A DNA stretch of 64,000 bases. Origin: Epiperipatus broadwayi (Eukaryota > Onychophora > Udeonychophora > Euonychophora > Peripatidae). The stretch is from NCBI GenBank assembly GCA_028023455.1, contig JAQFVV010000997.1, positions 62,001 to 126,000 on the forward strand. Direction: 5' to 3'. Every line of letters starts with the position of its first letter. Position 1 is the stretch's first letter. The notes under the pieces were generated by a model. The model did no database searches. It saw only the letters and a list, made by a program, of their open reading frames with translations, and had not been told where the DNA came from. Positions 48,099-61,796 of this stretch are shown one piece after another. The position numbers and the translations under genes are program-made.

Positions 48099-48438
48099 TG
48101 ATAATTACTGTTATTAATACTGGCAAAACTCTATATACGTATTGCCACACAGTGGAAGCCAGAGTAATCAATGGATGGCAGAAGGCTTATGTATAAAATC
48201 CCCATCTTGTGCCTACTTATCAAATATCCCCAGACTAGTTTCTGGCTTGTGGCCTTCATCAGTGAGGAGCCTTGGATCTGAGAGCACTGCATCTAGATCT
48301 TAGGATCTAATGAAACTCTTCAGCAGCCACTTTTAATCTTTATTTAACTACAAAACTATGAGTGAAAATATGTATAAAGAGGGTTAATAACAGTTATGAG
48401 CAAGCATAAGAAATGGTGGTCATGTGATAATTACTGTT
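48099..48438. mobile_element. Foldback family A, copy 10, with 14-bp target-site duplication
   Basis: TGATAATTACTGTT flanks at 48099-48112 and 48425-48438. The element carries ACTGGCAAAACTCTATATACG, the body through ATCTAGATCTTAGGATC, then joins the tail (AACAGTTATGAGCAAGC...GGTGGTCATG). The right boundary is ambiguous by a few bases because the tail itself ends TGATG. Confidence 0.85.
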
Positions 48439-49079
48439 GTGTTGTTCTTTTTATGTTTATAAATTAGACTTGTGTAAGTATTTGTGGGATAAAAATAGCA
48501 TTTTGATAAATATTTATATTTATAAAAAAAAGTTTAATAGTTTTAAAATTAACATATGACCATCATATTTGAGCAATATAACTCTAAGCTAGAATCAGGT
48601 CCAGTAAACTTTTTCATTTGTAAGAGTTGTTTAGCCTTATCAACATGCATGTCTCTAACCAAATACAAACCAATAGAATAAATAGATCTCTAAAGAAAAT
48701 TGCATGAATTGATTAATAATTTTCTCAAATAATATCTTTATCTATATCAATACTATCTATTAATATAACTGTGACCCATTATTTAGTTACTCTTAGCAAA
48801 GTAATAAGAACTCTCACATGATAACTATTACCAAACTACATTTACAGTTTCATTCCATGAATACAATTTTGTTTGTGAAATTCCATATTCTTTTTATATA
48901 TTTTGCCAAACAGAAAATCTCACATATTCCTTTTTAAACTTCTTAGGTTTATTTAAAAATGTATCTCCTCCATATTCTTGAAATGTTGAAAAATATAAAT
49001 ATAACATTAGATGCATTTCAGGTTGAACAAGCATTCTTCATTCAGCAGTTTTTATGTAGTTCTATGTGAAATGCATGGA
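48439..49079. other. Unassigned AT-rich stretch
   Basis: Part of it may be the decayed upstream coding region of the Penelope-like element that follows, but no reverse transcriptase motif can be read. Confidence 0.3.
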
Positions 49080-49436
49080 AAAAAGTTTCTGATTTGAATT
49101 TGTTAGTTAATGGTTCAGAACAGTCTATTGATAGTAGGTCTATTCCTGATATTGTTTATAAGATTCCATGAAGTTGTGGCAAATTTTATGTAGGCCAGAG
49201 TAAGTTTAGCCTTAATGAAAGGGGTTAAGGTTCATATAAGTAGAGTTAAACATAGATATCTTAACTCAGCTTTATATAATCATGAATTGAATACAGGTCA
49301 TAGAATATTGTTTGACAATGCTTCGGTTATTTTTTATGAAAAGAATGAGTTAAAAAGAAGAATAAAGGAGACTTTTGAGGCTATCAATCTTATGAAGACT
49401 TCTTTTGATATTAAGGGAAGGTGGAGTTTGAAATGA
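49080..49436 (+). pseudogene. GIY-YIG endonuclease relic of a Penelope-like element (third lineage)
   Basis: One frame reads PDIVYKIP, stop, SCGKFYVGQSKFSLNER (about 49145-49222). After a +1 shift the next frame (ORF from 49215) reads VHISRVKHRYLNSALYNHEL, NTGHRILFDNASVIFYEKNE, then LKRRIKETFEAINL, ending at the TGA at 49434. This is a nearly complete GIY-YIG domain with Y-K-I-P, CG, YVGQS, the catalytic Arg (NER), the H-x(n)-TGH segment and the late Glu (YEKNE) on a helix. One Cys codon became TGA. It would have nicked target DNA. It is now inactive. Confidence 0.82.
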
Positions 49437-49869
49437 ATTGTGGGTAGGTTTGGTTGTTTGTCTATATATGTTATTTCCTTTAGTTTGATTTTCATAGTGA
49501 TGAAGTTGGATTATTATTCACTCTGTTTATGTTTAATTGAAAAATATATATAAAAATCTTTAATTGTGTTTAAAGTTTAAAAATGGTATAGACATAATGT
49601 GATAATTTCTGGATTAATAATTGATTACTAATAATTATTGATATATTTAAGAGAATTGAATGGTAACAAAGTTATGGGTGCTGAAAGTTTGAAACTTGTA
49701 AATCAAATTGTATTTTTTTTTATTCAAATCATGATATAATCATTTGGACCAAAGAACAGACTTATCCACAGTATTTAAGATAACTTCATGAATCAGTAAA
49801 ATAAAAAGTTTGAAAATACAATGAATAATGTTAGTATTTGAACCTTGATTAAATTAAAGGCAACATTAA

Positions 49870-50440
<571 letters not shown>

Positions 50441-50459
50441 GTTTCAAACACTTATTAGT

Positions 50460-53400
50460 CTAAAAGTTCAGTCTATATTGATTTTTCAATGAAAAAATTC
50501 ACTTTCAGTGTCTTTTCTTTGCTCTTTCTCTTGTTTTAATTTGGCTCTATCTAGTTCGTTTATGTGCTTTTTTTTTAAAGTTGGAAACTGATGTTGAATC
50601 TCCTCTATATTTCTGCTGGCTGTTCAATCGTGCTCGTTGACTAGGCTCTCCGCGTTTTGTTGCTGGGTGGCTCATTTAGTCCGTTTGCTGGGTTCTAAAG
50701 TTATTATTTCTAAACTCTGAATGTTGTTTCCCATCTGGTCTCCAGCCATCTGCCGTTGTTGTGGTTGCTTTGTCATTTGTCGTGCTATTCCAACGTGTTT
50801 TGGTTCTGTTGGGATGGTTTGTATCCGTGATGTGTTTATTGGTGTTTTGTTGTATATTTGAGTTCTTCATCGTGTGGATGTATCCTATGAGGGGTGGTCG
50901 TCGTGGGTTTCTGATTCACCTCAGTCACTTTTTTTGTTTTGTTTGTTTCGTGTCTGATTGTATGTCCGTCCATTTATGTGGTGGTCTTCGTTTTTAAGTT
51001 GCTCTCTTCCAGTTGTACGTTGGTTTAGTTTTTTGTTATAGTTTTATGTTGATTAGTGATAATGTTATTTCATGTGTTTTTATTATTTTTTTTCTATTCT
51101 GGTTTGCGTTGGTTTTGTGTTTTTTAATAATTGATTTTGATTATCTGATATATCTTTTATTATCCATATACTATATTTAATGTTTGGTTATATTTTCACT
51201 CTATTAATAGAGTTATTTATTAAACTGGTCTGTGGGTGGTTCGTCTAGCTGGTGTTTTTCCATTCATGATTATTTCACCGATGGTTGCTATATGTAGGTA
51301 TTGTGTTTTCGTCATTTGGCTATCTATCACCTCAATGTCTAGTTGATATATTTTTTTTTTTATCTTAAGTTTGTCTTTGGTTCTTTTCTATTGTGCGTTT
51401 GTGTCTTTTATTTTATAATCCTTTCGATTGTAAATGTTTGTTTGGTTTTTGTTAAATGACTAATTGTTGATGTTGTATTTTTGGGTAGTTCAGTATTTTG
51501 TAAGATGTTTGACCATTTGATTCTGTGGTCTGCTGTTGTATGTGACTTAGTTGTTATTGGTGTCTGTCATCTCATATGTTTGATTTGTTAATGATATATT
51601 TTATTTATTTTACATTATCTGACGTTACCTTCTTGTGTTTTTCTGGTGATTTTGTTGTATATTTTTATCTAAAAATCGTGGGGTGTTGATTGCAAATGAT
51701 ATTTGATTTGGTATTTGATGTCAAGTGCATGTTTGAAGTTTTCTTATAGCTATATCATGTTTGGCTGGAATATCATAGTCTTTGGAGCTATGTGTATTCG
51801 TATTTTGTTAGGTGGTGATGACTGAGCGATCTAGTTATAGATGCGGTTCAAGATTAAAATAATGATTAACTTGGTGTAGAACCATAAGTGATATATATGT
51901 TATTGTATTGGTTTGATACTCAGCCTAAGTGGGGTATGATGGTCATTGGTGAGTTTGTAGGTTGTTGAAATCTCCAGGTATTATGTTTGGTGTGCTAACT
52001 GTTATGTTGCATATTCTGTGTGATCCTGTGGTATATCAAATATAGGTTAGATTTATGATGTGTATTGTTCATTAAACTGTGGATAATATTGTGCCACCTG
52101 ATGTGATGATGATTCCTTGACAAACCTGCGCTAAATATTTTGTGTCATTTGAGTTTTTTTGTTCAAACCAATGTTTGTGTGTATTTTTGAGTCAAAGTTT
52201 TTGGTGGCTTTCTCTAATGTTGTTTGTTTATAATTTTTAAATTGTTTTTTTTATTTTGTTTATATTGCGTGATGGACTTTAATTTATAGCTTCATTAATA
52301 TTGCTTCGCTATAATTGGATGAACCATGTCCTTGTGTTGGCTCTATTTCATCTTTTCAATATATGTCTGATATTGGTTTGGGTTTTTGTTTTGGTCTGTT
52401 TTTCTTGGTCTGCCGGCTTTTTCTCTGGTGTATTCTCTTGAATAGGTGGAAGTCTATTCATCTATTTTGTGCGTTTTTTATAATTGTAGTTTTTTTATTG
52501 GTATCTTATATTATCTGGTTTATTTCTTTATAATGTGTGTTCTTTGTTTGTTGTTTTTTGTTGTTTATTGAGATTGATCCTTATAATTGCTGTATTTTGT
52601 GTTGTGGTTTCTTGATATTTTGTTTGAATCTTGGATTTCGTGTTATTTTGTGTTATTTTTTTTGGTTGGTCTTTGGGATACAATCTGTCCATTATTATTT
52701 TGTTTGGTGTTTGAACCTGTTTTTCGTTTCTATTATTGGTTAATGGATGTAGTGTTATTATAAATTTTATTTTATCACTGGGTTGTTCTGGAGAGGTTTT
52801 ATTTGTTCCAGTGATTGCTTTTTTGTTATCTTTCTATTTCTCTGTAAAAGTGGCTTTAGACTCTTTGAAGTGTCTCTTGATCTGTTCTGTGTTGGTCGTT
52901 GATCTCTTTTATTAGTTTTATTTTAAATAACGATTCTACATATCGTATAGGTGTGTCTTTTAAATATATAGGCTGTAGGCAATTACTTTTCCAAACGGGT
53001 TTATCTTTTTGAAATTTGTACGTTGTATTTAAGATAAGTATTTTTAAACTCAGTAATTATATTTTTCGGTTTTCATCTATAATTACAATGTAATTATCAA
53101 TGCAAAAGTGGATTGAAACGTTCTTTTTTTGAGTATAAAATAATGTTATATATAAATTTGGTGGTGATACAAAGATTGTTTCCCATAGTGCATTTGTGAT
53201 TGTTCATATAATAAAGCTTTTGAACGATATAATGACATTGATTATCGGTTACTGAGTACTAAGAGTTGGTGAAAAAACCTAAATGTTTCAAATAACTGAC
53301 ACGTATTCTGAAACGGTCCATCACATTTCAAGCTTTCTTTTGTCCAGATTGGGCTAGGGTTGATTTTCCTCAGTGTTTAGATCAAGATTTTTAATATCAT

Positions 53401-53560
53401 TTGTGTTTGTTCTACAGGTATTTGAGTTGGTGCTGTAGTATTGCTATTACTTTAAGTACTTTTGCATAAATAGGGATGTTGAAATATGATGTTGTTAATT
53501 TTGTATTGGTGTTAATTCGCTCATACTGGGCGTAGATGATTTATTCTGACTCAAGTAGTA
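50460..53560 (-). mobile_element. Strand-asymmetric block, possible decayed LINE on the minus strand
   Basis: The plus strand is rich in T and G and poor in A and C for about 3.1 kb, unlike everything around it. Minus-strand translation is polar (Asn, Thr, Lys, Gln-rich) with many stops. At 51961-52020 it reads HRICNITVSTPNIIPGDFNN, and upstream HIINLTYI. PGDFN after a hydrophobic strand is typical of the AP-like endonuclease of LINEs. No reverse transcriptase motif is readable downstream, so the call is tentative. Hydrophobic plus-strand frames are antisense. A mitochondrial insertion is an alternative but no mitochondrial protein motif is visible. Confidence 0.35.
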
Positions 53561-53726
53561 TTTTTTTAAAAAGATATTAAAAAACGATATTTTTCAAAAA
53601 CACTATTAATCTATTATATATTCGATTTTCTGTATTATGTTTATTTTTTAACAAGTTGGAACAAAAGTAAAAAATAAATACTTACATCGGAGAACTTAAC
53701 AATTGCTTCTTACTCAGAGGTTTGTG

Positions 53727-54878
<1,152 letters not shown>

Positions 54879-54972
<94 letters not shown>
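54879..54972. repeat. (ATC)n(ATT)n compound microsatellite
   Basis: About 12 ATC units change into about 19 ATT units. Confidence 0.97.
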
Positions 54973-54973
<1 letters not shown>

Positions 54974-56068
54974 ATACTCAATTAGCTAAAAACTTTCAAT
55001 TGACATTATTTGCTCTTAATTTGGAATGTAATTGTAGGCAATTCAATTACAATGGTATTCCATACTTTAATCCTTTCGTTTCTGCTTATTCGTTAGATAT
55101 TGACCAGATATCACTTGCTATGTTTAAAGAATATTTGCGATATTGGTTATATTTTATGTAACTATTACGATAACAATTTGTAATTTATTATATTGTTTAT
55201 ATTATGACATTATAATTAAGTATAAATTATTATTGTTATTATTTTGTATGTATATATTATGATTCCTCCCACAACTATTTCTTTATTTGGATTTGTATTA
55301 ATTTTGTATTGCTTATATATTATTATAATAAATAATGTTTCTTTAATAACTTTTCTTTGTAATTCATAAATTCACTCACTTTTATTTAAACACTAAATAT
55401 AAAATAGAAATATAATTTTATTATTTAAGTACAACTAAATAAAACATATTTATGTAATATAATTGACAGTAACAATAATGTTAAAAAAGTCAAAAATATA
55501 GAATATAAGGAAATGTGGGTTATGTAGTGGTTTGTAGAAGTAATAATAAAAAAAAGAATTTTATATATTCTCACTAATAAATGAATAATATTTTTATAAT
55601 GTAATTTTCACTTCACTACTCTTATGCAAGGGAGGGAATATATTCTATTTGCTTTTAACACCTTGTGGAGGCATGTAATCATAGACTTATGACTAAATAC
55701 ATGTGAAAAAATGTATGAACAATGATAAAGATATGTGTAAGAGAATGTAATCTGGGTTAATCTACTACATGCTAGTTCAGCACTAAATGTTCATCTTTAG
55801 AATCATATATCTTTTTCATGTCTTTCATCATAAATTTTTGATTACACCCCACCACAAAGTATTAAAAGCATATAGAAAGCAGTCCCTACCTTGCGTGAAG
55901 GTAGTGTAGTATAAATAACATTACAGAAATATTATTCATTAATTGGATAATCTCTAGTCTAATAAATGAGTAATAAAAATATTAATATTCTTATTGTTTT
56001 AATTTATTTCATTTTATGTAATAATTCATATGATTTATATATTTTCATTATAAATGTGTATCAAAATT
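54973..56068. other. Unassigned AT-rich stretch
   Basis: No gene or shared repeat was recognised. Confidence 0.4.
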
Positions 56069-56096
56069 CTGAAGATGCTTTATAAAAAGTAGAAAT
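56069..56096 (+). ncRNA. Hammerhead-ribozyme-like core, solitary
   Basis: CUGAAGA (56069-56075), stem UGCUUU, loop AUAA, stem AAAGUA, GAAA (56092-56095), U. Stem II has six pairs with one G-U. Spacing is exactly that of a hammerhead core with no extra base. The following AUUGAAACUUUAUUAUAUAAAA offers no clear stem III. Confidence 0.45.
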
Positions 56097-56354
56097 ATTG
56101 AAACTTTATTATATAAAACCTTTTTAAAAAAAAAATTCAATGTGTTTAATATCAAAAACAAAATACACCAAAAATAGTTTTACATTATAGTTATAACTCT
56201 ATAATAGAAACAAATCAACAGTTTGTAGCAAATATAGAAATTTATTATATATATATATTACTGAAATTATATAATTTTCAATATACCTCTATGTATTGGT
56301 ATATTGAAAATTGTAATGTTGATTCTAGGGTTTTGTTATATATATATATATATT

Positions 56355-56516
56355 TAATTAGAGGATTTGAACTCAGATTTTCAAGCTTCTTTTAGTTATC
56401 CCTTCATCTCATATAACCGATACACATGTCCACATACATGCAGAAAAGATAAATAATCTCCAATGTATATTTTGTGATAAACCAGCATTCATCAGTTGGT
56501 TCAGATTATTATCTCT

Positions 56517-56554
<38 letters not shown>

Positions 56555-56963
56555 ATCAGTGCTTGGTTTATATAAAGATAGCAATCTTCAATCCTTAATG
56601 AACAGGCTTAAGTCTTTTCCATTCGCCAGGTCTTCAGCTGTCCATATTGTTAAAAATCTGATGATGGCATGTTCAAACCCCTCATTTGCCAGTTTTTTAA
56701 TGTCATATCTACGTTGACCATAAGTCATTGTTATTCCTCATATGTATGACCTTAAGCCCATTTAAATACACACAAAAGAAATGCAGAATACAAGCGGAAT
56801 ATGTAATATTTAAATACTAGTATACTATGGTTATGGCATTAAAAAAACTGGCAAACAAGGGATATGAACATGCTATTATTAGATTTTCAATAATATGGAT
56901 GAGAAGATTGAAGCCTGTTCATTAAAGTTTGAAGATTTTCTATCTTAATATAAACCGAGCACT

Positions 56964-56995
<32 letters not shown>

Positions 56996-57165
56996 GGGAG
57001 ATGATAATCCGGACAAACTGATGAGTGCTAGTTCAGTACAAAATATATATATTGTGGGTCATTTATCTTTTCCACATGTTTGTGGTCATATGTATCGGTT
57101 GTATGAAATAGAGTGAATGACTAAAAGGAGCTTGAAAATCTGAGTTCAAATCCTCTAATTGCATC
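56355..57165. repeat. Two SINE-like family B copies in inverted orientation
   Basis: 56360-56700 (minus) and 56845-57165 (plus) are both near full length and mirror each other from GATTTGAACTCAGATTTTC / GAAAATCTGAGTTCAAATC inward to AACTGGCAAAC-type ends. Internal (CA)n(TA)n and (TA)n arrays at 56519-56554 and about 56968-56995 occupy the same place in each copy. The central spacer is about 150 bp. Confidence 0.85.
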
Positions 57166-58329
57166 TAGCTTAAGAATATTTATTATACTTGTATTTAAAT
57201 ATATATATATATATATTACTTTGTCTGAATGTATATATAAATTCCACTCATCTTATGTAATCTATATCACAAAACGTTAAAATCTAGTAAATGTTAATGC
57301 TCAAATAATTATTTTTAAACTAATAAAAGAGAATCTTCTGCAAGCTATTAAATTTTATGTATAAAAACATTCAGACATCATCAATTTGCAAGAATAAAAT
57401 TAATTAAGTTGCAAATATATACAAGTATAACATAAATTTATTTTTCCAAGACAGAGCTGCTAAAAGCATATTTTAATAGCTTTAGCAAAGGCTAAATCAA
57501 TATTTAATGACGTTAACTGTTTATACGTTTATACGAAATGAAATAATTGCGCTTATACGCAACTATAAACAAATGTGTTATTTCTATAAATTAAATACAT
57601 CTTAGCGCTCTCGAGAACTTATGGCGTTCTCATATTCACAGCAAGATGAATAGCTGTACTTATTAAAATAAATACTTATTGAAATAAATACAAATCTTAT
57701 CTTCCATCAACATTCAAGCATTTTGCTTTGTTTAGGCATTAACATGCTAGATTTTAACATTCTTTTTTATGTAATTGCATCATATTATCAGAAATTTATA
57801 TATATGCGTGAGATGCACTTCTATTAATGTGTCTCGGTAAAGGTAACAAATATTTCTTATTCTAAGTATTTCTTATTATAGCCATTTCAAGTTGAATGTG
57901 CTTTTACTATGATATAACAAAATTATAACTTTCCATTACTATTTGTATTTGCATTAATATTTAATTTAAAAGTTTCTATTAATGTTTAATGGAGTTAAAT
58001 CTATTGTTTATAGTGCTTTTGGTGTTGTAATATATCCTTCCATTTATTTTCCTTTTTTTTTTTTTGTATGGTCACCAACTCTGAAGAAACAGCTTTATAT
58101 TTTCAAAATCAAACAAATATTTTTGTCCTTTCACCTGGTCTAAACAAATTTATATGTGTGGTGATTTTTTTTTGCTTTATATACATGGTTTTGACTCTTG
58201 TATTGATGTTAGTCTTAGATTCAACATAATTTTTAGTTTACATTCTGTGCTATTGCATTGAATTATATATATATCACCATTTTTATACTATGTGCTGCTT
58301 CTAGTTATGATTAGCTTTTAAAGATATAA
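57166..58329. other. Unassigned AT-rich stretch
   Basis: TA runs occur near 57200. Nothing else is recognisable. Confidence 0.4.
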
Positions 58330-58700
58330 TGTTGTTGAAATTCATGACCAGTCAGTATTTGTTGTTTGGCCTTTCATTCTCAACTAAAGAAGCAATTCAA
58401 TGCAACATACCAGGATGTGCTTCTATATATTACATTGAATCTAATGTTAACACTAATCTAAAAGTTAGACACTGTGGATGCTTATATAACAGAGTGAAGA
58501 AAAATTCATCTTAAACAATACTTTTTTAAACAATGAGATAAAACATGGCGACTGTTCGATTTAATTAAAGAACATTAAGCTTGTTTGTTTACAACAAGAT
58601 ACCAAATAATTCTGACTCTGAAAGCATTATGAATCAGAGATCTAAAAGTATTCTGTTAAGCATTCATCAGATCATTGATTATTGATAAGAAAGTTTCTCC
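58330..58700 (+). pseudogene. GIY-YIG-like endonuclease relic (fourth lineage)
   Basis: A 61-codon frame reads EAIQCNIPGCASIYYIESNV, NTNLKVRHCGCLYNRVKKNS. This resembles the start of a GIY-YIG domain (C-x3-C, YYIG-like with Gly changed to Glu, NLKVR with the catalytic Arg). After a stop at 58512 neighbouring frames continue LNNEIKHGDCS and SLFVYNKIP...SESIMNQRSKSIL, resembling the later H-G, N-x(n)-ESI and R-K segments. It is inactive. The C-x3-C type differs from the other three relics. Confidence 0.6.
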
Positions 58701-58936
58701 AAATAATACATTACAATCAATCTAATATCAGCTGAAAGTTGTGATTATAGTATATTGCATGGAAAATTCATTGATCTTGAAATGGCTATAATAAAAAGTA
58801 TATACAATATGAGAGAATTATTAACATTGTTAAGAAGGATTAATACTGATCCTCATCAGTCATAAATTAAGAAAACAAAATATTATTACTTCTTTGTTTT
58901 CATTTACAGTTTATTAAAAACCTTACACAAGAGTAT

Positions 58937-59493
58937 TAATAACTGAAACACAGAGGCTTATTATATACATGTGTCTATATGTGTAATATATAGGGTATGT
59001 GAGCACAGACTTTCACATGAGCCATCACTCTCCACACTATCTCATAACACTGATACACTTGAACACATATATGTTGAAAAGATAAATAATCACCAATATA
59101 TGTATTTCATGCTAAACCAGCAATCATCAGTTGGTCCAGATTACCATCTCTACACATATAAGCTATAAGTGCTCAGATATATATTAAGATACTCAAACCT
59201 CATACTTTAATGAACAGACTTCAATCTACTTCACACTCCAACTCTTCAACTGTCCATCCAATTGAAAATCTGATGTGTAGAGATGGTAATCTTGACCAAC
59301 TGATGATTGCTGGTTTAGCATAAAATATGTATATTGGTAATTATTTATCTTTTCAACATATATGTGTTCAAATGTATCAGTGTAATGAGATAGTGTGGAG
59401 AGTGATGGGTCATTTGAAAGTCTGTGCTCATATACCCTATATATTATATATCTAGACACAGGTATATAATAAGCCTGTGTGTTTCAGTTATTA
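58937..59493. repeat. Inverted repeat, arms about 223 bp, from SINE-like family B
   Basis: The ends TAATAACTGAAACAC and GTGTTTCAGTTATTA match. The arms extend inward past TTTCACATGA / TCATTTGAAA and GATTACCATCTCTACAC / GTGTAGAGATGGTAATC. The loop (about 59161-59269) is the middle of a family B unit. Pairing outside the unit (AGGCTTATTATATAC / GTATATAATAAGCCT) shows that flanking DNA was duplicated too. Two ORF-like frames on opposite strands here are the same arms read twice. Confidence 0.88.
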
Positions 59494-59534
59494 CATAAGT
59501 AGGGATGTCTGTCCATCCCTTATATATGTATTAA

Positions 59535-59905
59535 ATGGATTATGCCCTGTACATGAGGCATCAGATTGACTTTAGATCAACATGGGTGTGACAAGAATAT
59601 CAGCCTCAGGATAGCCTCTGAGCATTCCATCATCAGATTTTCAATTGGATGGACTGTTGAAGAGCAGGAGTGTAAAGTAGATTGAAGCCTGTCCATTAAA
59701 GTATGAGGTTTGGGTATTTTAATATTTATCTGAGCACTTATAGCATATATGCGTAGAGATGGTAATCTGAACCAACTAATGATTTCTGGTTTAGCATGAA
59801 ATACGCATATTGGTGATTATTTATATTTTCAACATATACATGTTCAAGTGTATCAGTGTTAAGAGATAGGGTGGAGAGTGATGGGTCGCTCATATACCCT
59901 ATAAG
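59535..59905 (+). repeat. SINE-like family B, near full length
   Basis: It has GAGCATTCCATCATCAGATTT, GTCCATTAAAGTATGAGG, GATGGTAATCTGAACCAAC, TTTAGCATGAAATACGC and GTGTATCAGTG in order. The end after GTGATGGGTC is shortened. Confidence 0.8.
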
Positions 59906-60324
59906 AGTATTAAATCAATTCCATTTACTGCTTAATTGTACTGTTGCCTTGATGACAGGTTGCTGATAATCGATTGTTTTATTTAGAATGTGGATTGTGG
60001 TTATATATGATTATATATATGAGATGTACAAAACTTAAGTATTTAAAATAGTAAATGGACAAGTACACTAAAAGCATACGCGATAGTGGTCAACATTTTT
60101 TTGCTTGCAATTATTTTTCTGCAAACATGATTCACTTAGTTAGTTGTTTTTTTTTGACTGATTAGTTTTTGTAAAAGTTTTTTCAACAGCCAATAACACT
60201 AAACTTTCAGTTTAATGACTTGTAAGATAATCACAATTGTTTTTCTTCTATTGTAAATGAAATGAAGGCCAACAGAAATAGAAAGCAAAATCACAAAAGA
60301 ATTGTCAGTTTATTTTCTAAAACC
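59906..60324. other. Unassigned stretch
   Basis: No gene or repeat was recognised. Confidence 0.4.
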
Positions 60325-60369
60325 TGTCCTGCATATATATATATATATATGCAGGACATATATATATAG

Positions 60370-60413
<44 letters not shown>
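60325..60413. repeat. (TA)n array with a perfect palindrome
   Basis: TGTCCTGCA, TA units, TGCAGGACA form a perfect palindrome at 60325-60358, followed by a longer TA run that interrupts the RTE reading frame. Confidence 0.93.
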
Positions 60414-60418
<5 letters not shown>

Positions 60419-61585
60419 TATTTGTAACTCTTAACTTCTTCTAATTCATCATAATCAATCTTTATTTTCATATTTGGAGCAAATCGATTAAACATTACTT
60501 TAGTCTTTTTAACATTTATCTTTAGTCCTACTTTCCTACTTTCATCTGATAACTCCTGCAACATTTCCTGCAGCTCGGAAGCATTATTTGCAAAAACAAC
60601 TACATCATCTGCGAAATCTAAATGACTTAAATAATCTCCATTTACTTTCACTCCTTTAGTTTTCCATTTTAATCCACAAAATACTTCTTGCAGCACTGCT
60701 GTAAAAAGTTTTGGAGATATGGAGTCACCTTGTCTTACACCTTTCTCAATGTTGACTTTCCCAGTATCATTATGTAATCTAATTGTTGCTGTTGCATTTT
60801 TATAAATATTCTTTAAAATATGACAATATCCTGGATCTATACCTTGATGATCCAATGCTTTAATCACTGAAGAAATGTTTATAGAATCAAATGCCTTTTC
60901 ATAATCTACAAATCCAAAACATAATGACAACTCATATTCATTTGTCCTTTCTATAACTTCTCTCAATACTTGAATATGATCTACTGTACTAAAACCACTT
61001 TTAAATCCAGCTTGTTCTCTTGGTTGGTGAAAATCCAAGGTTCTCTGTAGACGAGTTGTAATTATCTTGGTAAAAATTTTATATAAAACTGATAAAAGGC
61101 TGATAGGTCTGTAATTTCTAATATCTTCTTTATCACCTTTTTTAAATATTAATATTATTACTGCATTCTTCCAATCATCCGGTACATCTTTATCATTTAG
61201 ACATTTGGTATATAACTTTGCTAATATTTTTTCTGTTTCTTCACCTGCTTCTTTTAATATATCAATTATAATTCCATCATTACCTGGAGCCTTTCCTTTT
61301 TTCATACATTTAATTGCATTTCTCACTTCTTCATTTAAAATTCTGGGCAATTCGGAAGATGTAATAGATATAGGAGGTACTTGTTCTTTATTACTATATA
61401 ATTCTTGATAAAAATCTTCTACCAATTTCATAATGTCATCCCTCTTTTTAGTAATAATTCCATCTTTTTTCCTTATTGCAGATATAAATTTCCTACCAAT
61501 ACCAAAATGTTGTTTTACATTCTTAAGACTTTTATTTTCTTCTACAGCTTTTCTTGCTAGTTCACAGTTATACTTTCTTATATCA
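60414..61585 (-). pseudogene. RTE-clade LINE reverse transcriptase, uninterrupted but truncated at both ends
   Basis: The minus-strand frame is open for about 390 codons. In order it shows [63 protein letters not shown] (motif A with the first Asp), [20 protein letters not shown] (motif B), [12 protein letters not shown] (motif C, the catalytic Asp pair) and [14 protein letters not shown] (motif D). These are the RT blocks of RTE-type LINEs, and all catalytic residues seen are intact. The N-terminal linker continues upstream of the Met at 61431 ([20 protein letters not shown]) until a SINE-like insertion at 61585. The endonuclease is gone. The C-terminus stops at KSYKY where the TA array begins. 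The family's tail occurs separately at 16.7, 32.8 and 40.1 kb. The intact frame suggests a fairly young copy. Confidence 0.93.
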
Positions 61586-61796
61586 ACTCAGACTTTCACA
61601 CAACCCTCAGCTCTCCATGCCATCTCATATTGCTGACCCACTTGATTACACACATGTTGAAGAAATAAATAATCAACAGTACACATATTCCGTGCTAAAA
61701 CAGCACTCATCAGTTGGTCCAGATTATCATTTCCCCACATATATACAATCAGTGCTCAGCTTTATATTAAGACAGCCAATTTTCATACTTTAATGG
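61583..61796 (-). repeat. SINE-like family B inserted in the RTE element
   Basis: It runs from the CAACTCAGACTTTCACACAAC terminus through TCATCAGTTGGTCCAGATTATC to TTCATACTTTAATGGA. It cuts the RTE open frame at 61585. I could not identify the matching RTE sequence on its far side, so it may also mark the 5' limit of the truncated LINE. Confidence 0.75.

Noticed and set aside
50460-53560. Ciliate-type genetic code on the minus strand
   Set aside because: Reading TAA and TAG as Gln opens much of the frame, but TGA stops also occur and decay explains all three more simply.
50460-53560. Nuclear mitochondrial insertion
   Set aside because: The T/G-rich strand and hydrophobic frames are suggestive, but no cytochrome oxidase, cytochrome b, rRNA or tRNA signature could be read.
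58971-59459. Two similar ORFs on opposite strands
   Set aside because: They are the two arms of one inverted SINE-like repeat read in the same sense. The similarity comes from the repeat.
61205-61636. Plus-strand frames of 67 codons
   Set aside because: They are antisense to the RTE reverse transcriptase and its linker.
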